A stretch of 64,000 nt of DNA from Dermacentor variabilis (Eukaryota; Arthropoda; Arachnida; Ixodida; Ixodidae): positions 228,914,024 through 228,978,023 of the forward strand of contig NC_134571.1 of the NCBI RefSeq assembly GCF_050947875.1, read 5' to 3'. The notes under the pieces were generated by a model. The model was given only the letters and a program-made list of their open reading frames with translations, had not been told where the DNA came from and made no database searches. This document shows positions 53,506-64,000 of this stretch, piece by piece; within the stretch, counting starts at the first letter, position 1, and every line of letters begins with the position of its first letter. Made by a program: the position numbers and the translations under genes.

Positions 53506-56484
53506 TTGGCCACCCTGGTGCAGTACTTGGCCACAACCTCCTATATGAGTACAACAATCAAACCCCGGCCCTCAGTCCCCAGCAGCCGCGAAGCAACTGA
53601 CCACGGCGGCGGTCAGATCTGTGACGCTGCAGAGGGTGCTAAGAATACCTGGCTCCGGACAGGCCGCCATTGGAATCTCAACCTGGCAACGTTTAACGTT
53701 AGAACGCTATCTAGTGAGGCGAGTCTAGCAGTGTTATTGGAGGAATTAGAGGGTAGTAAATGGGATATAATAGGGCTCAGTGAGGTTAGGAGGACAAAAG
53801 AAGCATATACAGTGCTAAAAAGCGGGCATGTACTGTGTTACCGGGGCTTAGCGGAGAGACGAGAACTAGGAGTCGGATTCCTGATTAATAAGGAAATAGC
53901 TGGTAACATACAGGAATTCTATAGCATTAACGAGAGGGTGGCAGGTCTTGTTGTGAAACTTAATAAGAGGTACAAATTGAAGGTGGTACAAGTCTATGCC
54001 CCTACATGCAGTCATGATGACCAGGAAGTCGAAAGCTTTTATGAAGACGTGGAATAGGCGATGGGTAAAGTCAAAACAAAATACACTATACTGATGGGCG
54101 ACTTCAATGCCAGGGTAGGCAAGAAGCAGGCTGGAGACAAGTCAGTGGGGGAATATGGCATAGGCTCTAGGAATAGCAGAGGAGAATTATTAGTAGAGTT
54201 TGCAGAACAGAATAATATGCGGATAATGAACACCTTTTTCCGCAAGCGGGTTAGTCGAAAGTGGACGTGGAGGAGCCCGAATGGTGAGACTAGAAATGAA
54301 ATCGACTTCATACTCTGCGCGAACCCTGGCATCATACAAGATGTAGACGTGCTCGGCAAGGTACGCTGCAGTGACCATAGGATGGTAAGAACTCGAATTA
54401 GCCTAGACTTGAGGAGGGAACGGAAGAAACTGGTACACAAGAAGCCAATCAATGAGTTAGCGGTAAGAGGGAAACTAGAGGAATTCCGGATCAAGCTACA
54501 GAACAGGTATTCGGCTTTAACTCAGGAAGAGGACCTTAGTGTTGAAGCAATGAACGACTATCTCATGGGCACCATTAAGGAGTGCGCAATAGAAGTCGGT
54601 GGTAACGCCGTTAGACAGGAAACCAGTAAGCTATCGCAGGAGACGAAAGATCTGATCAAGAAACGCCAATGTATGAAAGCCTCTAACCCTACAGCTAGAA
54701 TAGAACTGGCAGAACTTTCTAAGTTAATCAACAAGCGTAAGACAGCGGACATCAGGAACTATAATATGGATAGAATTGAACAGGCTCTCAGGAACGGAGG
54801 AAGCCTAAAAACAGTGAAGAAGAAACTAGGAATAGGCAAGAATCAGATGTGTGCGTTAAGAGACAAAGCCGGCAATATCGTTACTAATATGGATGAGATA
54901 GTTCAAGTGGCTGAGGAGTTCTATAGAGATTTATACAGTACCAGTGGAACCCACGACGATAGTGGAAGAGAGAATAGCCTAGAGGAATTCGAAATCCCAC
55001 AGGTAACGCCAGAAGAAGTAAAGAAAGCCTTAGGAGCTATGCAAAAGGGGAAGGCAGCTGGGGAGGATCAGGTAACAGCAGATTTGTTGAAGGATGGTGG
55101 TCAGATTGTTCTAGAGAAACTGGCCACCCTGTATACGCAATGCCTCATAACCTCGAGCCTACCGGAATCTTGGAAGAACGCTAACATAATCCTAATCCAT
55201 AAGAAAGGGAACGCCAAAGACTTGAAAAATTATAGACCGATCAGCTTACTGTCCGTTGCCTACAAAGTATTTACTAAGGTAATCGCAAATAGAATCAGGA
55301 ACACCTTAGACTTCTGTCAAGCATAGGACCAGGCAGGATTCCGTAAAGGCTACTCAACAATAGACCATATTCACACTATCAATCAAGTGATAGAGAAATG
55401 TGCAGAATATAACCAACCCTTATATATAGCTTTCATTGATTACGAGAAAGCGTTTGATTCAGTCGAAACCTCAGCAGTCATGGAGGCATTACGGAATCAG
55501 GGTGTAGATGAGCCATATGTAAAGATACTGGAAGATATCTATAGCGGCTCCACAGCCACCGTAGTCCTCCACAAAGAAAGCAACAAAATCCCTATAGAGA
55601 AAGGCGTCAGACAGGGAGATACGATATCTCCAATGCTATTCACAGCATGTTTACAGGAGGTATTCAGAGGCCTGGATTGGCAAGAATTGGGGATAAAGGT
55701 TGATGGAGAATACCTTAGCAACTTGCGATTCGCTGATGATATTGCCTTGCTTAGTAACTCAGGAGACCAATTGCAATGCATGCTCACTGACCTGGAGAGG
55801 CAAAGCAGAAGGGTGGGTCTGAAAATTAATCTGCAGAAAACTAAAGTATTGTTTAACAGGCTCGGAAGAGAACAGCAGTTTACGATAGGTAGCGAAGCAC
55901 TGGAAGGGGTAAGAGAATACATCTACTTAGGGCAGGTAGTGACCACGGATCCGGATCATGAGACTGAAATAACCAGAAGAATAAGAATGGGCTGGGGTGC
56001 GTTTGGCAGGCATTCTCAAATCATGAACAGCAGGTTGCCACTATCCCTCAAATGGAAAGTATATAACAGCTGTGTGTTACCAGTACTCACATATGGGGCA
56101 GAAACCTGGAGGCTTACGAAAAGGGTTCTGCTGAAATTGAGGACGACGCAACGAGCTATGGAAAGAAGAATGATGGGTGTGACGTTAAGGGATAAGAAAA
56201 GAGCAGATTGGGTGAGGCAACAAACGCGGGTAAACGACATCTTAGTTGAAATCAAGAAAAAGAAATGGGCATGGGCCGAACATGTAATGAGGAGGGAAGA
56301 TAACCGATGGTCACTAAGGGTTACGGACTAGATTCCAAGGGAAGGGAAGCGTAGCAGAGGGCGGCAGAAAGTTAGGGGGGCGGATGAGATTAAGAAGTTT
56401 GCAGGGACAACATGGCCACAATTAGCACATGACTGGGGTAGTTGGAGAAGTATGGGAGAGGCCTTTGCCCTGCAGTGGGCGTAA
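53506..56484 (+). pseudogene. RTE LINE ORF: AP endonuclease and reverse transcriptase
   Basis: One reading frame runs 993 codons with no frameshift but with TAG at 54055, 55324 and 56329; TAA at 56482 ends it. The endonuclease half has LATFNVRTL, IGLSEVRR (catalytic Glu), YTILMGDFNARVG and KVRCSDHRMV (His). The RT half has DQAGFRKG (just after the second TAG), YIAFIDYEKAFDSV, GVRQGDTISPMLF and the catalytic RFADDIALLS. The C-terminal GAETWRLTK and ALQWA match RTE elements. The start at 53506 is uncertain; 53545 is also in frame. Confidence 0.9.
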
Positions 56485-56488
56485 CTAG

Positions 56489-56490
56489 GC

Positions 56491-56522
<32 letters not shown>

Positions 56523-56523
56523 C

Positions 56524-56560
<37 letters not shown>
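56489..56560 (+). repeat. (GAT)n tail of the RTE LINE
   Basis: Two runs of GAT units with one GCT interruption at about 56521, followed by ATAGCGTGGAAAT, which repeats the ATAGCGTG at 52149-52156. Confidence 0.9.
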
Positions 56561-56640
56561 AGCGTGGAAATATGAATGACTCAATCTAACTCACGCTAGA
56601 ACACGGACCACTTCCAGTCTACTGTGCTCTAGAACCGGTC
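56559..56640. repeat. Continuation of repeat copy B
   Basis: GAAATATGAATGACTCA ... GAACACGGACCACTTCC matches copy A at about 15384-15440 (AAATATGAATTACTCA ... GAATACGGACCGCTTCG). This shows that the RTE and its neighbours interrupt copy B. Confidence 0.7.
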
Positions 56641-57054
56641 TACAGTGCTCTAGAATATGGGTTGTGGGTTCAGGGAGCGGCCGCCGGTGAGGCGGCTTGT
56701 GTCGACGTTACCAGATGGCGCCACCAGAGCATGGGCTCGGCTTGGTGGCTGCCACACGCTACTTGGTGGCTCGCGGACGCTCCTTCGTTCGCGAGCCACC
56801 AAGCGACTTCGTTCGTAGCTAAGTACTCTTTTATCTTTATTAGCTAATGTTTTGAAGTGTTTTCTTTTGCATGGAGTAGGGGCGCAAATTTTGAATTTTT
56901 GGTAGGAGTAGGAAACGTACCGGCTTTGTCTAGGTCTGGCGGCTCCCCCGTTAGGCCTAGGGGGTAGTTCTTTCAGCTAGCTCTTCGGATTCTTACATGG
57001 AGTAGGGAGTGATAATTTGTTTTTGTTTGGGATAGCGGTCGAGGTCGGGTTTGC

Positions 57055-58217
57055 GTGAGTGATTTGGCGAACTTGCTCGTTGGGCCTAGGGACGTGGGCC
57101 TAGCGATGAAATCGAAAAACGTGAAGGCCGCGGGGGACGGGGAGCAAGTGCAGTGCGACGAGTGCCTGCGCTGGTGCTTCCTCGATGAGACTAAATTCCA
57201 GAATTTAGCAGACGCGGTGGGGTCTAGCTTCACGTGCAGGTCGTGCGAGGGCGTCAGGGAAGCCGTCCAAAAACTGGAAGGGAATTGGGCGGCTAAGTTT
57301 GAAGAGCTTAAGGCCAACCTGAGGGAGGAGCAGGAGAAGCGGGTAGCACTGCAGGCGAAGGTTGAAAATTTCGTCAAGGTGGAAGCGGCCCAGGCCGCGC
57401 AGTTGGTGAGGACTGTGGCCGAGCTTGGGGAGGCGAAAGAAAGGAGCGCCGAACTGCAAAGGCGGCTCGACGCTCTTGAGACTCGGGTAGCGGATAATGT
57501 CGAGTCAGGACACCAAAGCGAGGGCGAAGTGGGAGGCAGGGAGCCAAAGCAAGCGGTCGCCAGCTCGCCGCCGGTGAATCGGCGTAGCAATAGCGAAGCA
57601 GCGCAACACGCCCCGAGTGAGGCGACGCTGCAGCCACAGGAAGCCGGGAAGCAGGGAGAGGTAGGAGAGAGTGAAAGGGTGATTATCGCTGGCGACTCAA
57701 ACATGGCTGGGTGCTCAAAAGCAATTGTGGAGAGGGTGAAAGGCGACAAAAGAGTGGCGGTAGGGACATTTCCAGGGCAGACACTGGGTTCTGTCATGGA
57801 GCGAGCAAAAGAAAAGCTCACGGAAAATGCCCACGTGCGCAACCTTGTCGTAGTGGGCTAAATGACGTCCTGAACAGGAAAGGGCCAGGAATAGCCCAGC
57901 GCTTGGCGAAGGGGGTGGACGACTTGCGCGAGCTATCCTCTCAGGTGCAGATCGTGGTGTGCACGGTGCCGGAGGTGCCTGTGCGTGACAGTCACGTACA
58001 AAGAGCCGTAATGGCTGCCAATGAGGCAATATGGAAAATGAGCCGAGAGAAAGGCTTCGAGGTTGTCGAAGTAAACAGGGAAGTGAGAAGTTGTGGTGGT
58101 TTTAAACGAGATGGGATCCACTTCAATTACAGGCTAGCACGAGAAGTGGGCTGGCGACTTGAGGGTCGCGCTGTTGCTTTTTTAGGGGGCCCGCGGGCGC
58201 TCAGGAGGTCAGAGTAG
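57055..58217 (+). pseudogene. LINE-3 ORF1: zinc finger, coiled coil and SGNH hydrolase-like domain
   Basis: From 57055, residues 33-64 form a PHD-like Cys finger (VQCDECLRWCFLDE ... CRSC), residues 65-148 look like a coiled coil, and residues 207-268 start an SGNH fold (IIAGDSNMAG, Ser215). A one-base deletion near 57856 shifts the frame exactly at block III. The second frame continues GLNDVLNRKGPGIA, then VQIVVCTVPEVPVRDSHVQ and DGIHFNYRLAREVGWRL (Asp and His of block V) to 58217. PHD plus esterase in ORF1 is known for CR1-type LINEs. The catalytic Ser, Asn, Asp and His are all present, split over two frames. Confidence 0.85.
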
Positions 58218-58327
58218 GTAGTAATAAAGAAGGTCCCCTAGGGGAACATCAGAAGAGCATCGCCGTCGATAACAGAAAAAGGAGGAAAGCAAGAACAAGA
58301 GCTCGCCATGCAATAGGCTACATAAAC

Positions 58328-61300
58328 ATGCAGGGCGGCAGAAGAAAGGAAAAGTGGGCAGAGATTGAGGAGCAGTTACATAGAGAACAAATAGGGGTGT
58401 ATGCGGTTACAGAAACGCACCTTAGAGACTCAGAAGAGCCGCCAGTTATTGAGAATTATGTATGGGAAGGGTGCAACAGAACTAAGTCGGAAAGAAAGGG
58501 AGGGGGAGTCGGAATGCTCATCCATCAGGGAGCCAAATGGAAAAGAGTAAATTCACAATGTCAAGAGCATCTTTGGTTATCAGGTACAATGAGTGGGAAA
58601 GAAACTTGGCTTGGAGTTACGTATTTGTGGACCGGAATAAATTGCACAGAGAAGAATAAAGAGTTAGTGGAATGCATAAGCGCTGATATTAGGGGTTTCG
58701 GGAATGGTGCTGAGATAGTCCTATTAGGTGACATGAATGCCCACATACAGGATTTAGATGGCTATACCGACAATAACGGGAAGTCAATGCTAGACCTTTG
58801 CGAGCAACATAACCTCGTGATCGTGAATACAGGGCCTAAGTGTGAAGGACAGATCACGTGGGAAGTGGGAAACCGGCAATCGACCATTGATTACTGTATG
58901 AAGACAGAAGGAATTCATGATAAGTTGAGAGAAATGGTCATCGATGAGGAAGGGTTTAGCAGCATAGGGAGTGACCATAAACGCATCATTTTGAAAATGG
59001 GATATGTAGTTCGGAAAGAGAGCAACGCAAGCAAAATGGCCAGTCCAAATTTGAACGCTGAACAAATAGCAAATATAGTCACTAGAGTGGAGGAAGAAAT
59101 TGGCAAGTCGCCAAGTAAGGGGTGGGAATATGGTGAGCTTCTAAGTGTAGTAACGACAGAAATACGGAAAGAGAAACAACATGTTCATTGGAAAGGAAAA
59201 AGGAAACCGAAAAGCTGGTGGAACAAGGAGATACGAGAAGCGATCGTCGAACGACAGAAAGCATCTCGAGAGCACAGGCAGGCAAAGAAGGCGCAGTTGC
59301 CACAGGATGAAGTAACCAGTAAATGGGAAATATACCGGGAGAAAAAGTCTATGGTTCAAATACTGGTGCAAGCAAAATTAAAAGGTGAAAGTGAAAGTTG
59401 GTTGTCAGAAATACGTGAGAAAAAGAAGGCCGCACCTTGAATATTTTGGAATCACATAAAATTATTAGGCAGGAAGTCAACAACAATACAACATATCCTA
59501 GACGAAGATGAAAACAGACTGGAAGTAGAAGCAGCAATAAATTACATCCAAAAAGTAACAGCCGAATCTTTCCAAGGCAAGGACGAGGTTGTATTTGAAG
59601 AAAAAAAGAGCATGAAAGAGACCCAAGGGGGAAAGGAGCTAGTGCTTACAAATTTAAACTGGAAGAAAGCGGAAGATAAAATTCCTAAGCGCACAGCCAC
59701 TGGGCTAGACGAGGTTCCCGTTAGGCTGATAAATGAACTGGGACCAAAAAGTAAGGAAGCTCTCGTGAAAGCAGTTGAAAAAACTCTAAAAGATAGACGA
59801 ATACCCGACAGTTGGCGACAAAGTAGAATGAATTTAATTTATAAATGTAAGGGGGAGAAAGACAGAATTCACTCGTATAGACCGTTGACCATTACATCGG
59901 TAATATACAGGCTAGCAATGCAGGCAATCAAATTAAAGCTTCAAGCATGGGCAGAAAATAATGACATTTTGGGAGAGCTTCAGAATGGCTTTAGAATAGG
60001 TAGGCGTTTGGATGATAACTTGTTTGTTCTTACTCAGTGTATTGAAATATCAAAAGCAGAAAGCAGACCGTTGTATGTGGCCTTTTTGGACATTACAGGA
60101 GCATACGACAACGTAGACCGCAGCATTTTGTGGGATATTCTGGAAGGGGAAGGCTTAGGTAACGATTGTATACAGCTTTTGAGAGAGATTTACCTAGAAA
60201 ATACTGTTTGCGTTGAATGGGAAGGGATGAGGAGCGCGGAGAAAGTTCATATCAACAAGGGACTGAGGCAGGGGTGCCCTTTATCCCCGCTGCTGTTTAT
60301 GATGTACATGGTGAGGATGGAGAGGGCGCTAGAAGGAAGTAATATCGGGTTTAATCTCTCATACAAACAGGTAGGTACAGTAATAGAGCAGCAACTCCCA
60401 GGTTTATTTTATGCGGACGACATTGTGTTGCTCGTAAACAAGCAAAGTGATTTGCAACGTCTGGCTAATATCTGTGGACAGGAAGGCAACAATTTAGGTT
60501 TGAAATTTAGTGTTAGAAAATCAGGCGTTATTGTATTCAATGAAAACAGTGAACAGACAGTGGAGATACAGGGCCAAGAAATACCTCGGGTAACAGAATA
60601 TAAATACCTTGGTATATGGATATAAACGAAGGCAACGGATATATGGAAACACAGGAAAAAACCATAACAGTCAAGGGGAAGAGAAATGCAGCCATAATGA
60701 AGCACAGAGCGCTATGGGGATACAATAGGTACGAGGTCCTCCGAGGTATGTGGAAAGGGGTAATGGTTCCAGGACTTACTTTTGGAAATGCGGTTGTTTG
60801 CTTTAAATCAGGGGTACAATCAGGACTCGACGGGAACCAAAGGTCAGTGGGGCGCCTCGCATTGGGCGCTCACGGGAAGACTACAAATGAAGCTGTGCAA
60901 GGGGATATGGGCTGGACTAGTTTTGAAGTGAGGGAAGCTCGCAGTAAAATTGCGTATGAAGAACGGCTGAGGAATATGGAGGAAAGTAAATGGGCTGGGA
61001 GAGTGTTCAGGTATCTGTACAGGCAAAACATTGATTCACAGTGGAGGAAAAGAACTAGGAAGCTTACCAGCAAGTATGCGGCCTGTGGGGTGGGCAACAA
61101 TGCAACAAAGAAGGTCAAGCGGAAAGTCAGAGAGGCTGAATTAATCTCATGGGTGGTGGCAATGGAAAAGAAACCTGCCATGAGTAACTACTTAAGGGGA
61201 AAAAACGAAATTAGGAAAGAAACCATTTATGATAACTCAAAGGGAAGCTCATTACTTTTCGAAGCGAGATCGGGATGCCTTAGAACACGCACCTATAAAG

Positions 61301-61566
61301 CGAGATATAAGAAGGAAAAAGAAGCATGTGCTTGCTGCGGTAAAGCTAGGGAAACGACAGAGCATATTTTATTAGAATGTGAAGACGTCTATCGAGCGGT
61401 CGATTTAGGCACCACTGGCCTCCTTGAAGCCCTTGGGTTCAGCGGGAGCAGTGGAAAAGTAAACATGTCCGCAGTAGGCATTAGTAAGAGGCGATTGGAG
61501 GATTGGTGGAAGAAAAGTAGGGAAACGACAAAAGACGGAGACGTACAAAAGCACAGTTCGCAATAG
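58328..61566 (+). pseudogene. LINE-3 ORF2: AP endonuclease, reverse transcriptase, CCHC tail
   Basis: 58328-59440 carries the endonuclease (VYAVTETHL with Glu, IVLLGDMNAH with Asp and Asn, SIGSDHKRIIL with His). TGA at 59438 interrupts the frame. 59612-60625 has fingers and palm blocks (SYRPLTITSVIY, QNGFRIGRRLDDN, YVAFLDITGAYDNVDR, GLRQGCPLSPLLF) and the catalytic GLFYADDIVLLV. A TA insertion near 60620 shifts the frame. 60616-61566 carries the C-terminal domain ending in CACCGKARETTEHILLEC, a Cys/His knuckle typical of several LINE clades. Endonuclease and RT active-site residues are all intact. Confidence 0.9.
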
Positions 61567-61688
61567 GGTATCAGAAAATTTGGACGTGGTAGTTCATAGT
61601 GTTTTTTTTTCTCATTGGTTAACCTAGGTAGGATATTAGGCAGCACAGTAGCAAGAGCTTGGTGGCGCAAGCCACCGCCCCGTTCCAA

Positions 61689-61712
61689 AGGGGATGCTCA
61701 TAACATCCATCC
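61689..61712 (+). repeat. (CATC)n tail of LINE-3
   Basis: Short run of CATC units following GCTCATAA, at the LINE 3' end. Confidence 0.8.
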
Positions 61713-63195
61713 ATCCATCCTGTATGAAATGCGGCGCGCCGCGCCATGGCTGCGTGCTGGGCATAGAATCGTCGGAGAAATGAACAAGTCTCTGTCTTTT
61801 AAAACAGGTCCTACAAATAGGTGAAGCTGTACACACATATTGTCGGCGAGTCAAGAGAATTAGATGTAGTAGTAGCCAACAGCCGATAGCGCGGTGGTGC
61901 GGACAAGCGGCCCCGTTAATGCTTCGCAACGCTGATCGCGCTCTTTTGCAGGTACGGCTCCCATATTTCAGCGTTAGTGCATAGTAGTATTATCGCCGCC
62001 CATAGGAAAGGCTGAGTAAAGGGAGATGAGTAAACATTCTGTCGATCATCGGCGTTATCCAGAGGCCAACTCGAAACTGTCGGCAAACGTGGCCGAGCGT
62101 ACTCCTGCTTGAGCCATCGGAGGTGTTTTAGTAGAGGGGCGGTGCAACAATAAATTGTAATACAAAAAAACGCTTCACTTAGAGACCGTTGTGTGTACCG
62201 CGAACTATATGCGAGTTCGATAATTTTAAGTGTGGTATGCATGCCCCTGTTTTAATTGTTGTTCTGATGCATGCATTTTTTTTTCTTCAGAACGAAGGGT
62301 CAATTGCCGCCGATGTATAAACGCTGATGAATGCAAGACAAGACAAAATAACTTTTATAAAATAAAGCACTCCTTTATTGCAGCGCTCCAACTATGCACA
62401 GTGTGAAATATGTTCTTAAATTTCTCAAACGAATGCCGTGTTTTCTTGTTTTCACAGTACATTTAGCCGCGCGACTATGAGCACGTGCACTTGCCCATCT
62501 TAGCATGAAGCTTCTTTTTCCTGCGAGCTTCTCGCGACTCATCGATTGCTTTAACATAAAAATGCAGCCTTGTCAAAACATAATACTTGGCAATGCTGGC
62601 TGCGAGCGCTTTTGAGTGCTGGCTGCACCCTACAAAACATGAAATCTGAAATTTGCCCAGCACCATAACGTCTACACATGTGCTGTTACTGCACAGCTGT
62701 TCCTGACTAAAAAAAGTTGTGAAAAGGTTTTCCAGCCTTCTCATCGTCAAAAAAAGCACACGGGACGGGTAGAGCAACCCTCCTTTGTCACAAATTGCAG
62801 TGAACTGCAAAGGCGGCTGTAGAAGCAAATTTTTGCATTCGACGGTCACTACGTGCAATGAACTTTCGCGCTACCTAACCTGCCATGTAGTGTATTAGCC
62901 GGTCATCGCTGTTTCACCGGGAGCAAAACAATGCCGTTGATGCCGACGATTCGGCATAACCGTAGTCTTAACGCCGCGAACTCACAAACAGGAAAATTGC
63001 ACCGCACAAAAAGCAACAAAGAGCTGCAGGCAGCTTGGCGGGACTACCAGCAGCGCGCGCGGACGCGCCGAGCCTACAGCCCACGCTACAACAGCGCCAC
63101 CGCTTACACCCGGGACCTGTCACATGCGTCTCCTTGCCGGCCGGCTGAGGCCGGTGAGCAATAGAAGGCAGCATCCACGTGACCCTGCGTTCCCG
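61713..63195. other. Unassigned segment
   Basis: Mixed sequence with no domain-bearing frame. AATAAAGGAG is present on the minus strand near 62370-62378. No link to other repeats was seen except at its right end, where the zinc-finger repeat begins. Confidence 0.35.
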
Positions 63196-64000
63196 GATGT
63201 TGGTTACTTAAGTTGGTTTCCAAGTGTCCCTATGGGGCCACTGAATACATAGTGTGTCACGTGATTGGGGAGGTTTCTTCCCTCTATTGCCGCCGGATTA
63301 TCCAACAAACCTAGTGTGTGCAAAGACACGGAAACCACGTGCTTCCAAACGCCGCCTACTCCGCTTCGGAACGGCGCAAGTCTGTGATCGAGCTGCCATC
63401 GGCGATGACGATCGTCGCTGCAAATTTTGCAGCAAACTATTCATACAGAGGAAGAACATGCTGCGACCGATCAGGAGCGTTCACAAAATGGCCGTGGATG
63501 TCAAGAAATTGATGAAATGCGACGTATGTGGCACTTCCCTGCCTACAATGGAGAAGTATTCGGTGCACCAGATCGCTGCGCACAACTTCGAGGCTGACTA
63601 CGTGCACCTGGTGTTTCGGAACAATAAGGGTGAGGAACAGTTTTATTAAGTTTATTCTCAGTCATCGTGAGCAAATGACGTTTAAACGCAATATTAGATC
63701 TCGGACTTTTTTTAAATTTCTTGTTGCGCAGTGTGCCTCCAAAAAGGCAGTTGTTTATGCCTTGCGGGCCTTTGTTTTCTCTTTCTCCATCTGTTTCGCG
63801 AAGAGCAGCTATTGCGCAGGTGCCTAATTTATTTCCTTGGGGTATTTTGAAGTTTGTATCCTCGTTAAATATAATTTGATTGTTTATCCATATATAGTAT
63901 AGTCATTTGTGTGCGCTCCCAGCGATGCGCTACATGACATACGTTTGGCATGGTCTGCTTTCCTGCACAGCAAGTGAAGTGAAATTTGACGTTTGTACAT
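63196..64000 (+). repeat. Zinc-finger repeat, copy 2 (continues past the window)
   Basis: Inverted relative to 36517-37690. Landmarks in common are GTTGGTTxCxTAAGTTGG (63199), the zinc-finger ORF, and the right end GACGTTTGTACAT, which is the uninterrupted PLE-2 target. It preserves empty sites for both the fold-back insertion (about 63377-63400) and PLE-2 (63983-64000). Confidence 0.88.
63254..63649 (+). CDS. C2H2 zinc-finger protein of a repeated element, copy 2
   Basis: This is an uninterrupted 131-codon frame. It has a basic region (KRRLLRFGTAQ) and a first finger with both Cys but with Pro in place of the first His (CKFCSKLFI ... LRPIRSVH). The second finger is complete (CDVCGTSLP ... 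VHQIAAH, spacing 2-12-4). The frame ends NKGEEQFY, 8 residues shorter than copy 1. Copy 1 at 36844-37631 has the His but lacks a Cys in the first finger. DNA or protein binding is likely for finger 2. It is a probable element protein with function unknown; no transposase domain was seen. Confidence 0.6.
   Translation: MSRDWGGFFPLLPPDYPTNLVCAKTRKPRASKRRLLRFGTAQVCDRAAIGDDDRRCKFCSKLFIQRKNMLRPIRSVHKMAVDVKKLMKCDVCGTSLPTMEKYSVHQIAAHNFEADYVHLVFRNNKGEEQFY

Larger units (their letters stand above)
53317..56560 (+). mobile_element. RTE-type LINE with tRNA-like 5' head
   Basis: The 5' end carries a tRNA-like head (GACGGTAGAG, then GATTCAAATCC at 53365-53375) and a body shared with the 37.7-kb SINE. A single long ORF follows, then a (GATGAT)n tail from about 56489 to 56560. 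RTE/BovB-type LINEs are known for short 3' UTRs with microsatellite tails. Length is about 3.2 kb, near full size. Three in-frame TAG codons make it currently non-coding as one protein. Confidence 0.88.
56645..61712 (+). mobile_element. LINE-3: LINE with PHD/SGNH ORF1 and AP-endonuclease/RT ORF2
   Basis: 5' UTR (56645-57054), ORF1 (57055-58217), ORF2 (58328-61566), a short 3' UTR ending CCGCCCCGTTCC and a (CATC)n tail at 61689-61712. It is about 5 kb and essentially full length. The 5' UTR has a weak internal duplication: GCATGGAGTAGGG (56869) and ACATGGAGTAGGG (56995), each followed about 90 bp later by GGCCTAGGG. It is broken by one frameshift in ORF1 and one stop plus one frameshift in ORF2. 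Confidence 0.87.

Overview
The window looks like a transposon-dense stretch of a hard-tick (ixodid, chelicerate) nuclear genome. The support is two SINEs that match, from memory, the tick tRNA-derived Ruka type (21.6 and 53.1 kb), several Penelope-like elements (PLEs), RTE and CR1/L2-type LINEs with short microsatellite tails, and Ty3/gypsy elements. I find no convincing host protein-coding gene, no true tRNA or rRNA gene, no CRISPR array and nothing prokaryotic. At least eight reverse-transcriptase-bearing elements are visible; almost all are broken by stops, frameshifts, deletions or nested insertions.

Layout. 0.4-6.1 kb: a nearly complete PLE (PLE-1) with a 14-bp target-site duplication (TSD), a 5' tandem/inverted Penelope-LTR arrangement, an SGNH-hydrolase-like ORF1 and an RT-GIY-YIG ORF2. 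ORF1 and ORF2 lie in one frame and are separated by a single UGA followed by CUA. 6.9-15.4 kb: repeat copy A, split by a decayed Ty3/gypsy element (Gypsy-1) sitting inside (TA)n. Copy B at 49.6-52.2 kb preserves the uninterrupted site. 15.9-16.4 kb: a THAP-domain remnant. 17.9-20.1 kb: a CR1/L2-like LINE fragment (LINE-1). 22.5-28.4 kb: a minus-strand LINE (LINE-2) split by a 2.1-kb insertion. 28.4-29.1 kb: a TTAA-flanked MITE. 29.1-30.8 kb: a MULE transposase remnant. 33.8-36.5 kb: PLE-2, with 0.7-kb inverted arms and a 12-bp TSD, inserted into a zinc-finger repeat whose other copy lies inverted at 63.2-64.0 kb. 37.1-37.5 kb: a nested fold-back insertion in the same zinc-finger repeat. 37.7-38.9 kb: a tRNA-type SINE and PLE-3. 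39.9-44.2 kb: Gypsy-2, with the RNase H region deleted. 44.2-49.6 kb: AT-rich sequence with no recognisable gene. 53.1-56.6 kb: a Ruka SINE and an RTE LINE with a tRNA-like head. 56.6-61.7 kb: a LINE (LINE-3) whose ORF1 carries PHD-like and SGNH domains.

How the parts relate. The window is best read as a stack of insertions that can be ordered from paralogous empty sites: copy A against copy B, and the zinc-finger repeat at 36.5-37.7 kb against 63.2-64.0 kb. The most unusual coding content is PLE-1, a Penelope-type retroelement with a separate SGNH esterase-like ORF and a possible stop-codon-readthrough junction. A second SGNH domain occurs independently in LINE-3. Fold-back insertions with 12-bp TSDs, like the 12-bp TSD of PLE-2, raise the possibility that PLE machinery mobilises small non-autonomous elements here.
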